A stretch of 49,588 nucleotides of DNA from Vreelandella sedimenti (GCF_013416325.1 NZ_JACCGK010000017.1:72527-122114); one strand, 5' to 3'. Shown: positions 28,611-37,672, counted from the stretch's first letter. The notes: generated by a model not told the origin, from the sequence alone. Translations and numbers: made by a program.

Positions 28611-30617
28611 TCAATGCCTTCCGATCAACAAGTTACGATAACAGCGGTAGAGATGCTGTTTCCATGTAAGGGTGTTTTTGTGTGTTCTTGCCTGTTCCAA
28701 CAGGCTGACGACGGTTTCAGCATTGCATAGCTGGCGGGTCGTTGGGTCTACATAGCCGGGATAAAGAATCAGGGTGCCGGCCACCAAGGCATCCAGCGAG
28801 AGCGAGCGCGTGCGGCGTGGGCAGCCAAGCGCATCCTTGGTTAAGCCCCAGCCAGCATAAAACGGTAGACCGTAGGTGCTGACTTCCCGCTTGCGCAGCA
28901 GTGCTTCAAAGCCGGTTAAAGAGCTCATTGTATGCACTGCATCGACACGCTCTAACAGGGTTGCGATGTCGATGTCGCTGGCGTCTAGATCATACAGGCG
29001 TTTGGCGTCGGTATCGAGTGCTCCAACACGTGCGCCGCTCAATACATCGGGGTGGGCTTTGTAGACAATATAGGCATCAGGGTGCGCGTCACGCACGGCG
29101 CTTAGCAGCCCGCTATTGGTATTAATATCTGGCGAGCCGGTGGCAATCGAGGCATCGCTCTCCACTTGGCCAGGCACCAGGATGGTGTAACGCCCTTTGG
29201 GCAGCTCGATCCCTGCCTTTCCACGTACGTTGTACTTGGAGAGTTTGAGCGCCACCAGCCTTTCTCGTAACTGTTGCGCACGTTGCAACAGGTCGTCGCT
29301 AAAGAGGGCGCTATTGAGCAGCGTTTCTAAATCACTGGATTGGCTGGGGTCGTAATAGATACCCTGTGAATCAATCACCAGCGATAGTGGCTGAGTAAGA
29401 TCGACCCCCAGCCCCACTGAACGAATGAACCCATCTTCCATGCGCCATAGCTTCGCCATGTGCTGGGCGTGCTGGCGTTTAAAATTAGCATCAATGCGGC
29501 TTGACCATACCAATAGCCGTTCATCGGGCTGCACGCTGGCTGGCAGCTCGATCTGATAATTTACCTGGGCGGCGGAGCCCAAAAAATCGCCGATGAAGCC
29601 CCGTTTCCATGAAGAGAAACCACACGCCCGCCAGTTGCCCCGGTAGCGCTCCTGCTGCCGCTTTTGGTCGGCGATCAAGGCGATGGTCTCTTCCAGCGTG
29701 GCAGGCTGCCGAGTGTAAGGGTTGGCGTAGCGGCAGTAGCGTAAATAGGCGGCGGCAAAAACCTCAGCTAACGTGCGTTTTACACGGCGGCGGTGGCAGG
29801 GCAGTTGATCATGGGTGAGCCCCCAGCCTGCATAAAACGGAATACCAAAGCAGTGTACCTGCTTTCCGGCCAGTAGCGCTTCAAAGCCGAGCTGACTGGT
29901 CACGACGTAAACGTGGTCAACCTGATCAAATAGCGCCCAGGGGTTAAGGTCTTCACCGATGACCCGGCAGCGTGGGTGGTCTACGGCATTAAGTAGGTGG
30001 CCCTGTTTTTTACCCGCGATAACGTCAGGATGGATCTTGACCAAGATCTCGGCGTCGGGGTGCTCTGCTAACGCTGCCTCAAGCATTTGCTTGAAGCTAC
30101 TCGCGCTAGCGCCCCCGTAGTGAATTGAGGCATCTCCAGCGGTTTGGTCGACCACTAATACACGCGCTGGGCTGGCATCATTAATCGGCTGATCGGGAGC
30201 GTGGTTATATTTGGAGAGCCGATAGCGGGCAATCAGCTCCATACAGCGTTCTGCTTGATCTAATTCCTCAGCATCGAAAGTGGCCGTATTGAGCCAGTTT
30301 TCCAAATCAGAAGGGCGCGAGGCGTCGTAATAAATGCCGGCCTCATCGACTACCAAGCTGTGCGGTTGAAAGCCGTTTACGCCTAGCCCTAACGAGCGTA
30401 GAAAGCCATCTTCTAATGCGATATAGACTAGTTGATGGCGTTGGGCATACCGCCTAGCGCTTACACTAGTGGGTTTTAACCCCCATCCAATCACCGTATC
30501 GGGCATTTTCTTAAGGGAGCTTATTCGGACGAATTGGTCAAATTCGGGCAGCAATGCAGGCAAGGTGGCCAGCTTGCGAATACCTGGGGACGTGTAACCT
30601 GCCGTTCGTTTCGCCAT
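28611..30617 (-). CDS. kpsC: capsule polysaccharide Kdo transferase KpsC
   Basis: This 668-residue protein has two successive GT domains, as in Escherichia coli KpsC. The first has ILVKIHPDVIAGKKQGHL and TSQLGFEALLAGKQVHCF near residues 195-260. The second has IVYKAHPDVLSGARVGAL and SSLTGFEALLRKREVSTY near 520-590. FYAGWGLT occurs in both. The two domains add alternating beta-Kdo residues onto the KpsS product to make the poly-Kdo linker on the capsule lipid. It is the first gene of the minus-strand operon, transcribed away from the cyclase gene. No kpsM/T/D/E export genes are in the window. Confidence 0.94.
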   Translation of the reverse strand: MAKRTAGYTSPGIRKLATLPALLPEFDQFVRISSLKKMPDTVIGWGLKPTSVSARRYAQRHQLVYIALEDGFLRSLGLGVNGFQPHSLVVDEAGIYYDASRPSDLENWLNTATFDAEELDQAERCMELIARYRLSKYNHAPDQPINDASPARVLVVDQTAGDASIHYGGASASSFKQMLEAALAEHPDAEILVKIHPDVIAGKKQGHLLNAVDHPRCRVIGEDLNPWALFDQVDHVYVVTSQLGFEALLAGKQVHCFGIPFYAGWGLTHDQLPCHRRRVKRTLAEVFAAAYLRYCRYANPYTRQPATLEETIALIADQKRQQERYRGNWRACGFSSWKRGFIGDFLGSAAQVNYQIELPASVQPDERLLVWSSRIDANFKRQHAQHMAKLWRMEDGFIRSVGLGVDLTQPLSLVIDSQGIYYDPSQSSDLETLLNSALFSDDLLQRAQQLRERLVALKLSKYNVRGKAGIELPKGRYTILVPGQVESDASIATGSPDINTNSGLLSAVRDAHPDAYIVYKAHPDVLSGARVGALDTDAKRLYDLDASDIDIATLLERVDAVHTMSSLTGFEALLRKREVSTYGLPFYAGWGLTKDALGCPRRTRSLSLDALVAGTLILYPGYVDPTTRQLCNAETVVSLLEQARTHKNTLTWKQHLYRCYRNLLIGRH

Positions 30618-30992
30618 ACATAAGGCCGCAGTGAGGTAACAGGGTTAGGGATAGGCGAGGGAACATACGTTAATTGGCTAGGGTAATCAATTCGCCTTCC
30701 TTTAAGTGGTAGGTTGATTGTCGGCAGTGGGCACGCACAGGCGCCCTAGCTCAACCTTGAGTTTGTTAGCAAACTGTTACGGCCGCTTGGCTGCCAGATT
30801 TCAGAGTGCGTCAAACCTCTGGAAAAGACATGGCCAGGTCTTTAAGTTAATTTTGCCAGCGCTGTATTTCATTGTCATAACCCTGTAAAGGCCGTGCATG
30901 GTTGATAGTTGTCAACGCTCGCTAGACGCATAATGTTGGTAAAGTGAGTAGTTAAAATGGCTTAGGCGTACTACCTTCACCCACAACAGCAA
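30618..30992. promoter_or_regulatory. divergent intergenic region between kpsC and the GGDEF gene
   Basis: This 375-bp noncoding region must carry promoters for the kpsC-rfaH operon (minus) and the diguanylate cyclase gene (plus). A CATAAT at 30929-30934 is a possible -10 for the plus strand, but its nearest TTGTCA and TTGATA have poor spacing. No ops-like GGCGGTAG was seen on the kps side. I see no repeats or ORF of note. Confidence 0.45.
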
Positions 30993-33083
30993 ATGGATAT
31001 AAATGCTGCCGTTACTCTATACATTCAGGGGCATCCTGTGCGTTTGTCCCCCTTGTTGAAACGAATGCTTTTGGCTCGATCGTTAAGAGGCCGGCTACTG
31101 CTGGGCCTTGCGGCTACCTGGTTTTTGGTCGTTACCCTGGTGCTGGGCATGTCCTGGCAGCTGGGCAAAACCATGGTGCAGGAAACCAATATGGCGCACC
31201 TGCGCTATGAAGCCACTCTGTTGGCCGATGAAGTCTCCCAGCAAGTTGAGCTGCGCTTTCAGGCATTGGAGCGTCTGCGCGAGATGATCGGTACCACAGA
31301 GGATGCGGGCTGGATCAGCTATCAGCTGCAGCAGAACGATAGTCTACTAGCTTGGTTTGAGGGGATCGTCGTTGCTAACAGCGATGGTGAGGTTATTGCT
31401 GATTGGCCTGCAATCGTGGGTCGCGTAGGGCTCGAAACCGCTGACCTTGAGTATTTTCATATGCTGCGCGGTACTCGCCGCCCTTATGTGAGTGAGCCCT
31501 TTGTAGGTCGTGCGAGCGGCATGCCAATGGTGCTAGTGGGCGTGCCGCGATTTACCGAGCAAGGCGAGTTTGACGGTTTTATTGGAGGTATCCTTAGCTT
31601 GGATTCAGGAGGGATGTTTAGCCGTTTAGCCAAAGTACGCTTGGGCGAAAAAGGCTATGCGGGTGTTGCTACCGCTTCGGGTAAGGTCTTATACCATCCT
31701 AATAATTCATTAATTAATGCTTCTGTACCCAGTGAGGCATTTAACCCATGGCTGGATTTGGCGCTGGATGGCTGGGAAGGTGATGCCGTAGGTCGGCTTG
31801 TGGGTGGGGAAATGGGGCTACAATCTTATGCGCAGATTTGGCCAGCCGGATGGGTGGTGGGCCTCTACCTGCCGATTCAGCAAGCGCAACTGCCATTAGC
31901 TGGCATTATTCAGCAGCTTTGGTGGTTGTGGGTGCTTTTTGCGCTCTCCATGTTGCCCATACTGTGGTGGATGTTAGGCCGCGTGCTTTCGCCGTTAAAG
32001 CATTTGGAGAAGCAAATTGGCGAGGTGGGTTTAGGACACCGTGAGAGCGTCAGTCTAGCGACCAAGATGCAAGAGCTACAGCAGGTGGCGAGTACCTTTA
32101 ACCGAGTGGAAGATGAGCGGCAACTGTTGTTAGGCAATCTTCAAGAGCGCGAGGCGTTTCTTGACTCGGTACTTAATGCAGCGCCGCAGGGTATGTTTGT
32201 CGCTAATATTAAAGGTGACATCACCTACATGAATCCTGCGCTGTTAGAAATGCTGGGCGTTTCAGCGGACGCGCCGATGGAGACATGGCTGGCACAGATC
32301 CATACTGACGATATCGCCGGTGCCCAGGATATGTGGTTGCATAGCCTGCGCAATGGTAGTGATTTTGTCCGCCAGTTACGCTTCTTACGTAGCGATAAAG
32401 AGTTGCTGTGGCTGGATATTCATGCCCGCGTGGTAATGCTTTCTCAAGATGGCCAGACCCTTGGTTTGGTGGGCGTAGTAAAAGATATTACCGAACGTAG
32501 GGAGCAGGAAGCCATACAGCGCTGGGAGGCAGAACATGACCCGCTAACCGGTCTGTTGAATCGCAGAGGCTTTGAGCGCCGCCTAGAAGAGGCCTTTGCC
32601 GATTTCCAAAAAACCAGCACACCTTCCGCTCTTTTGCTGTTCGACTTGGATCACTTCAAGCCCATCAATGATGAAGGTGGCCACGCCCTGGGCGATGAGA
32701 TGTTGCGCCGCATTGCTCAGGTGGTTGCCTGGGAAGTCCGCCGTAGCGACCATGTGGCGCGCCAAGGGGGCGACGAGTTTGGCGTGTTGCTACCCAGTTG
32801 CACCCTGGCTCAGGCAAGGAGAATCGCTGAATCCCTGCGGCAGTCGGTCGGGGAGATCTCTGTGACACATCAAGGCAAACAGTACATGGTGACACTCAGT
32901 ATCGGTGTCACCACCTTTGATGAAGAGGATTCTAATGTGTCCGACGTTTTGGCACGGGCCGATGCCGGCAGTTACAAAGCCAAAGGGCTGGGGCGCGATG
33001 GGGTCGTTGTCAATATGCCTCACAATAACGATATGCCTCACAATAACGATGACGTAATGGCGCTTTTCGACTCGCCCAAATAG
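30993..33083 (+). CDS. diguanylate cyclase with Cache, PAS and GGDEF domains
   Basis: This 696-residue protein has a membrane segment at about 33-55 (LLLGLAATWFLVVTLVLGMSW), a periplasmic dCache sensor at about 60-290 and a second membrane segment at about 305-330. A short HAMP-like linker, a PAS domain at about 385-510 (with LVGVVKDITERREQE) and a GGDEF domain from about 525 follow. The active site is intact, GGDEF at 592-596, with an RRSD product-inhibition I-site at 583-586. It should make c-di-GMP in response to a small periplasmic ligand. It is divergent from kpsC, so it may influence capsule or biofilm output. Ends with a repeated hexapeptide. Confidence 0.93.
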   Translation: MDINAAVTLYIQGHPVRLSPLLKRMLLARSLRGRLLLGLAATWFLVVTLVLGMSWQLGKTMVQETNMAHLRYEATLLADEVSQQVELRFQALERLREMIGTTEDAGWISYQLQQNDSLLAWFEGIVVANSDGEVIADWPAIVGRVGLETADLEYFHMLRGTRRPYVSEPFVGRASGMPMVLVGVPRFTEQGEFDGFIGGILSLDSGGMFSRLAKVRLGEKGYAGVATASGKVLYHPNNSLINASVPSEAFNPWLDLALDGWEGDAVGRLVGGEMGLQSYAQIWPAGWVVGLYLPIQQAQLPLAGIIQQLWWLWVLFALSMLPILWWMLGRVLSPLKHLEKQIGEVGLGHRESVSLATKMQELQQVASTFNRVEDERQLLLGNLQEREAFLDSVLNAAPQGMFVANIKGDITYMNPALLEMLGVSADAPMETWLAQIHTDDIAGAQDMWLHSLRNGSDFVRQLRFLRSDKELLWLDIHARVVMLSQDGQTLGLVGVVKDITERREQEAIQRWEAEHDPLTGLLNRRGFERRLEEAFADFQKTSTPSALLLFDLDHFKPINDEGGHALGDEMLRRIAQVVAWEVRRSDHVARQGGDEFGVLLPSCTLAQARRIAESLRQSVGEISVTHQGKQYMVTLSIGVTTFDEEDSNVSDVLARADAGSYKAKGLGRDGVVVNMPHNNDMPHNNDDVMALFDSPK
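33015..33050 (+). repeat. 18-bp perfect tandem duplication in the GGDEF gene
   Basis: The unit atgcctcacaataacgat occurs twice back to back (33015-33032 and 33033-33050), giving a doubled MPHNND in the last residues of the cyclase. The frame is kept, so it is a harmless or variable tail. Confidence 0.9.
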
Positions 33084-33102
33084 TCTCTCATATAAGCACT
33101 TT

Positions 33103-33120
33103 AAGCCTGTGCAGAGGCTT
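33103..33120 (+). terminator. hairpin between cyclase and transporter genes
   Basis: AAGCCT pairs perfectly with AGGCTT around a six-base loop, 20 bp after the cyclase stop. No T run follows, so it is at most a weak terminator or an RNA end-stabilising hairpin. Confidence 0.35.
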
Positions 33121-33227
33121 GGCGCGGTTAGCAGTCGACAAAACATGTCCAGCAGTAGAGTATAAGCAGATGCTGAACTTGTCGTTAGAAGCCAGTTTTT
33201 AAAACCAAGGCTGACTGAGATACTGTT

Positions 33228-34175
33228 GTGAATCTACTCGAACTGTTTGCCCGCACGCTGGATGTCACGCTGCCTGTCTTTGCGATGGTGTTTGTAGGCT
33301 TGGGCCTTAAGCGCTTGAAATGGATTGATAGTGCCTTCGTTTCGACCGCTTCTGCTTTGGTATTCAAAGCAACACTCCCCACGCTGATCTTCCTTAGTTT
33401 GATTAAAGCTGACCTGAGTGTTGCGCTGGACGTCTCGCTGATGCTGTTTTTTGCTGTGGCAACGCTGGGGCAGTTTTTATTCAGTTGGGGCTGGGCGCGG
33501 TACCGTATAGCTCCTCAGGATCGCGGTATTTATGTCCAGGGAGCGTTTCGCGGTAATTGTGGGATAGTGGGTTTGGCGCTAGCGGCGGGCATGTACGGTA
33601 ACTATGGCCTTTCAGCGGGCAGTCTTTTGCTGGGCGTGGTCATCGTGATGTATAACGCGCTTTCGGTCATCGTGCTGGCATTTTACCAGCCTGGCCAATC
33701 CACCGATTGGCGCAGCCTGCTCAAGCATGTAGCGAAAAACCCGCTAATTATTTCGGTATTTGCAGCGTTACCCTTTACCGCGCTCTCGATCCCACTGCCC
33801 AGTTGGGTGATTACCTCGGGGGACTATTTTGCCTCGTTAACATTGCCACTGGCGCTGATTTGTATTGGTGCAACGCTCTCCGTGTCGAGCATGCGTGACA
33901 GCAGCCAAGTGGCACTCGGCGCTAGTTTGATGAAGATGGTAACACTACCGGTGCTCTCGACCGTGGCGGCTTGGTTGGTGGGCTTTTCCGGCGAACAGCT
34001 GGGCTTACTGTTTCTGTTTTTTGCCAGCCCCACCGCTGCCGCAAGTTTTGTAATGGTGAAAGCGATAGGTGGTAATGTGGCTCTAGCCGCCAATATCATC
34101 GCCATTACCACCCTGATGGCGAGCGTTACCGTTACGCTTGGCGTTTTTGCGCTGCGTTTACTCGGCTGGATATAG
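33228..34175 (+). CDS. AEC-family permease (auxin efflux carrier type)
   Basis: This 315-residue membrane protein starts with GTG. About ten hydrophobic segments are arranged as two halves, with a conserved glycine/asparagine region GAFRGNCGIVGLALAAGMYG in the first half and SPTAAASFVMVKAIGG in the second. These match the membrane transport protein family of bile-acid/auxin-like carriers. Bacterial members move organic acids or amino acids; the substrate is not readable. It stands alone, between the cyclase and tRNA-Arg, and appears to be core genome. Confidence 0.85.
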   Translation: MNLLELFARTLDVTLPVFAMVFVGLGLKRLKWIDSAFVSTASALVFKATLPTLIFLSLIKADLSVALDVSLMLFFAVATLGQFLFSWGWARYRIAPQDRGIYVQGAFRGNCGIVGLALAAGMYGNYGLSAGSLLLGVVIVMYNALSVIVLAFYQPGQSTDWRSLLKHVAKNPLIISVFAALPFTALSIPLPSWVITSGDYFASLTLPLALICIGATLSVSSMRDSSQVALGASLMKMVTLPVLSTVAAWLVGFSGEQLGLLFLFFASPTAAASFVMVKAIGGNVALAANIIAITTLMASVTVTLGVFALRLLGWI

Positions 34176-34216
34176 TGTCATTAGATTGAATAGCCCTGCT
34201 GAATAGCGCAACTCGG

Positions 34217-34246
34217 TTGGCCCTGCCTAAGCCGACGCGTTATACT
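34217..34246 (+). promoter_or_regulatory. sigma70-type promoter of tRNA-Arg
   Basis: TTGGCC (34217-34222) and TATACT (34241-34246) are separated by 18 bp and lie 27 bp upstream of the tRNA. A GC-rich stretch follows the -10, as expected for a stringent-type discriminator. Confidence 0.6.
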
Positions 34247-34273
34247 ACGCGCCCGCAAGTTTGGACGACGTTA

Positions 34274-34350
34274 GTCCCTGTAGCTCAGTAGGATAGAGCA
34301 GCCGCCTCCTAAGCGGCAGGTCGCAGGTTCGACTCCTGCCAGGGACGCCA
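34274..34350 (+). tRNA. tRNA-Arg, anticodon CCT
   Basis: This is a complete 77-nt cloverleaf. The acceptor GTCCCTG pairs with CAGGGAC, and the D arm is GCTC...GAGC. The anticodon stem GCCGC/GCGGC encloses CTCCTAA (anticodon CCT), and the T arm is GCAGG-TTCGACT-CCTGC. The CCA end is encoded. Everything downstream to the window end looks accessory, so the 3' end of this tRNA is a likely integration site, although no second copy of its end is seen in the window. Confidence 0.97.
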
Positions 34351-34406
34351 GTAAAATCAATGTGTTAGCCTCAGTGCTTCTCTGTAAATTCTCCGTTTTT
34401 GCCTCC

Positions 34407-34429
34407 GGTTCCCCTAGTGGTTCCCCTAG
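34407..34429. repeat. short direct repeat at the island edge
   Basis: GGTTCCCCTAG occurs at 34407-34417 and again at 34419-34429, one base apart, within 80 bp of the tRNA end. On the minus strand it would encode LGEPLGEP. The rest of 34351-34552 has no intact ORF. It may be the decayed end of an integrase gene or an attachment-region feature; neither can be shown. Confidence 0.4.
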
Positions 34430-34552
34430 ATTTGCAAGCATTGGGATGACTTACTGGTACCTCGTCAGTCAGCTATGCCCGGCGCACCAGCAGCCTATGA
34501 TGATAGGTTGCGAGAAGCTACTTTACTCAGAAGGTTTACAGTCAGTAAGCCC

Positions 34553-34883
34553 TTAGTTGATTGCTGATAGGGTGGTGTTTGTGTACAGGGCTATAGCATT
34601 GATGCCGGTCGACTTCCAGTCGTGCGGTATGCATCTCGCAATAGGCTTCGGCATTAGCCCGTGAGCCTACTAGGTATATCCTGCTTGCCAGCTGTTGATC
34701 AGCATTCTCTGTCCAGATTTTCCAAATTAAGCCTGGCTCATGATTGATACTTTCTGCCGAGGTAATCATAGCTTTGGTCATTTCGTCACCGAAAGGACCA
34801 TCAAAGGAAAAATGATCCTGTAGTATGACGGGTATACTGCCTCTTGTAACAAAGTATTGAGGGTGAAGAATAGAAGTTTTCAC
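34553..34883 (-). pseudogene. ydhR: YdhR-like monooxygenase, frameshifted near the C-terminus
   Basis: The frame from 34883 encodes LQDHFSFDGPFGDEMTK, SINHEPGLIWKIWTE and RIYLVGSRANAEAYCEMHTARL, matching the YdhR putative monooxygenase family (about 100 residues). After HTARL this frame runs to an unrelated tail ending at 34542. A neighbouring frame instead gives TGINAIALYTNTTLSAIN and a stop at 34553, which is the expected family C-terminus. A one-base change around 34620 therefore broke the gene. The N-terminus also has an atypical 19-residue extension. Confidence 0.72.
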
Positions 34884-35009
34884 CCTTAGTTTAATTGTGC
34901 TTTTAGCCTTATATGCAGGAGCTATCTTCCGAGTTCATTTAAGCTCAGATAACCTGAAAAAACTTAGGCACGCCTGTTAATGTGAACAGGCGTGCTTGGT
35001 CTCATGGTT

Positions 35010-35222
35010 TCATGCGGCGTTATCTCGCTCCTTAATCCGGGCTTCAATCCACTCGTTGATTTCACTCTCTACCCATGCAACGGCTCGTCCTCCAATCCGA
35101 ACTGGTGGCGGGAATCGTTGTTGATCCATGAGCCGATACAACGTTGACGTGCTCATGCCGCAGCGCTCTAAAACGATGTTCCTGCGCAGCAGCTGTGGGC
35201 GTTGAGTTTCGTTCTTGTCCAT
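35010..35222 (-). CDS. alpA: AlpA-family excisionase-like regulator
   Basis: This protein has 70 residues from the ATG at 35222. LLRRNIVLERCGMSTSTLYRLM forms the winged helix-turn-helix, followed by the diagnostic FPPPVRIGGRAVAWVESEINEWI. AlpA proteins activate integrase or excision genes of tRNA-borne islands and cryptic prophages. Its position 660 bp after tRNA-Arg supports an integrated element, although no integrase remains in the window. A GAGGGTGAG upstream can serve as ribosome binding site. Confidence 0.88.
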   Translation of the reverse strand: MDKNETQRPQLLRRNIVLERCGMSTSTLYRLMDQQRFPPPVRIGGRAVAWVESEINEWIEARIKERDNAA

Positions 35223-35225
35223 CAC

Positions 35226-35572
35226 TCACCCTCACTTGCCTGATATGAAAATTAGCTAACAGGAGGAATAAGGTGAGGATTCTGACTATTTGCCCCTTTA
35301 AAATGTAAATAAAAGAATCTTTAAGTATCTTAATGTTTAATTTGCGCTGGTGCTTTTAAGCGGGGCAACGATGCGACGTTTGGTGGTGCGCGTTTTGTGT
35401 AGTGCGCTTTTCAATCCACTACAATCAACCTAACACTGTCGCAAAGTTTTTCAGTAACTGACTCTAAGACGGATGTCGATAAAACTAAAAAGGGCTGTTC
35501 AGTAAAGCTGCTTACCCTTACATCCTGTCCACTTATGATGTATGTGCAATTAGTCTTTGAGCTAACCATTCC
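35226..35572. other. noncoding gap between alpA and umuD remnant
   Basis: This 347-bp AT-rich stretch has no convincing gene on either strand. It should hold the alpA promoter (minus) and the promoter of the broken umuDC (plus). No clear LexA palindrome was recognised. Confidence 0.5.
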
Positions 35573-36444
35573 ATGTTGTTGCCTGTTTCTTTGATCGGCC
35601 GTGCCGAACTGGGACATCCATCGTGCCCGTTGTCGCTATTATCCAGCGCGGTGCGTGCTGGGTTTCCCAGCTCGAAAGATGACCACCTGGATAATGATCT
35701 CGATCTGCCGCATGCGGTCAGGCATTCTGCCGCGACCTGCTTCTGGCAACTCCATGATCGGTGGTAAAATTCACCATGGTGATCTGCTGGTGGTGAATGG
35801 AAGCCGAGTGATCGTGATTGCCGTAGATGGAGACTTGGCCGTCAAGCGGCTGGAACGGGTGCACCAGCGTGCCTATCTAAGAGCCAGCAACCCGGCGTAT
35901 CGGTTCATCCCGCTGGAAGGGCGGCCGATAGGTGTACTGTCCAATAACTATAGCTGTATTGTCGCCCGTTCTAATGAGCTGAATACTCTGGGCGTTGCTA
36001 TGGGCACTGCCCGGCATCTGCTTTCGCTGGCTTTGTACCGCCAGGTGATCCTACTGTCGCGCAACTGCGCGCTATATGGCGATATGTTCCACCAGGTGAC
36101 GGAAGTGCTAGCCAGATTCTCCCCCCATGCTGAGGTTTACTCGATTTACTAGAGCTTTGTGGGCTTTCAGGGATTCGATCTTGATACCCTCGAAGATCGT
36201 GGTCGCCAGCTACGCGTTTCCATCAGATAGTGGACGGGTATTTCTGTCTCGGTGGGGGACACTGACTCGGGTGTTGGCCAAGTTGGTAAACTACGTCGCC
36301 AAGAAATATCCCGCCTATAGAGACCAAGGCGTGTGCCTATTAACAGCGGATAGTCCTGCTACGCACGCGCTGCTCAAGCATCTGCCGGTCTGGGGCATCG
36401 CTACCACTATGGTACTTTCACAAAATGCCACCCGAACTTCTTAG
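35573..36444 (+). pseudogene. umuDC: fused and broken umuD-umuC (error-prone DNA polymerase V) remnant
   Basis: The first frame encodes the UmuD N-terminus (VRAGFPSSKDDHLDNDLDL), then shifts near 35745 to a frame with the catalytic SMIGGKIHHGDLLVV and LAVKRL. This frame runs straight from UmuD (FIPLEG) into UmuC (RPIGVLSNNYSCIVARSNEL, ALYGDMFHQVTEVLARFSPH), so the end of umuD and start of umuC were deleted. UmuC then has in-frame TAG codons near 36150 and 36227 and a shift to the frame giving TLTRVLAKLVNYVAKKYPAY and HLPVWGI. The gene stops matching near 36440. Not functional. Confidence 0.85.
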
Positions 36445-36546
36445 TGGCCTCTCAGAGTGAACGTTGCGACAAATCATTGACTGGCCTGATCAGTCCACTA
36501 GAGGTGCGCTAGTGTGAGAGGCTACTGACTGCACCCAACATCCCCC

Positions 36547-37172
36547 ATGCCCCTTCCATGGTGGAAAGTGCTCTGGCCACCGGCACGCCGTCAACACGAG
36601 TCCGATAACACACGTCGCCAGACGCAGTTTAATGATGACTATCGTACCTGGGAGCACCGCAAAGCCGATTTTGATGCCGCCGAGTTTGCCCGGCAGCAGC
36701 GAGAAGAGCAGGGCGTGCTAAGGCAACGTGACGATATGACGCTCACCCTACAAGAGCGCCTGGAAGAGATCGACTGGCCTCGCGAGACCGTGATCGATTT
36801 TGATTTGGGAAGCGATGACACCACGATGGCGCTGGATATTGACCTGCCATCTGACGATGACATGCCGGATCAAGAATGGACGATGCCTGCCAAAGCGCTG
36901 CCTTTCGTGTGCTTGGCGCCGTGTTTGTGCGTTTGCCCTTTGTTCAAGAAGCGCGGGTGTCTGAGTATCGTCAAGTGGTCGACCCCATCACGGGTGGTAC
37001 GCGCGATCAGTATCTCTATAGCATCAAGGTCACTCGAGCACAGTGGAACCGTATCCACTTTGATCAGCTGGCGCAGGTCGATCCGGTGACAGCTGTTGAA
37101 GCGTTTACGCTGCGCCGTTATATGACCAAAATCGGCATCTTTCGCGACATTGAGCCGTTTAAGCTGGTCTAA
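36547..37172 (+). pseudogene. frameshifted gene, possibly DUF4236-type C-terminus
   Basis: One frame (36547 to about 36890) encodes a charged coiled segment starting PLPWWKVLWPPARRQ and ending in acidic [14 protein letters not shown] second frame (about 36900-37172) continues with [37 protein letters not shown] and [16 protein letters not shown]. From memory these pieces resemble the C-terminal part of DUF4236-containing proteins, where a linker of some 25 residues lies between them, so there is probably a deletion plus frameshift. The assignment is tentative. Its end meets the OGFr gene tail to tail, overlapping by a few bases. Confidence 0.5.
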
Positions 37173-37672
37173 AAGGCCTCTCGCCAATACTGAACCGACG
37201 ACGCAGAGACCACCCCCTGTTGGGTACCGATCTCGATGACCGCTTGCTGAAAGGTGCGGGCTAGGTCGGGCTGGTGGCACAAGGCTAGCGACCGAATCAT
37301 CCGCGTGATACGTAAATGATTATGGCCACCGGCTTTCAGCCAAATATGGGTTTGTATTGCCAGCGTTGGTTGAGCGACGATATCGCTCCCATCCCGAGCG
37401 AGGCCAAAAAAGTCGAGCATAACGTCTAGCGAGCGCTGCTGATGCTGGCGCATAACGTCATTTCTCTCAAACGCAGCCTGTACCGTGGGCGTCAGCAAGG
37501 GAGCAAAGGCGTTAAAACGACCCGCCTCAGGGATAGGGAACAGCCACTGAATATAGTCGTGGGTGTGCTCTAGCCAGAAGGAGGATAGCGCCCAAATATC
37601 CTCAAGGCACCGGCCTTTATGATCGCGGCCTTCACCGCAGTAAAACTCAATCAAGCGCTGATCATTATCCAT
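37169..37672 (-). CDS. OGFr-domain protein
   Basis: This 167-residue protein opens [21 protein letters not shown] and has [25 protein letters not shown] near residue 35. These match the opioid growth factor receptor-related conserved region found in many bacteria. Function in bacteria is unknown. Its ATG overlaps the stop of the gamma-glutamylcyclotransferase gene (TAATG), so the two are translationally coupled. Confidence 0.82.
   Translation of the reverse strand: MDNDQRLIEFYCGEGRDHKGRCLEDIWALSSFWLEHTHDYIQWLFPIPEAGRFNAFAPLLTPTVQAAFERNDVMRQHQQRSLDVMLDFFGLARDGSDIVAQPTLAIQTHIWLKAGGHNHLRITRMIRSLALCHQPDLARTFQQAVIEIGTQQGVVSASSVQYWREAF

Noticed and set aside
35411..35617. 68-codon minus-strand frame upstream of umuD
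   Set aside because: No family, overlaps the umuD remnant start on the opposite strand, and codon content looks random.
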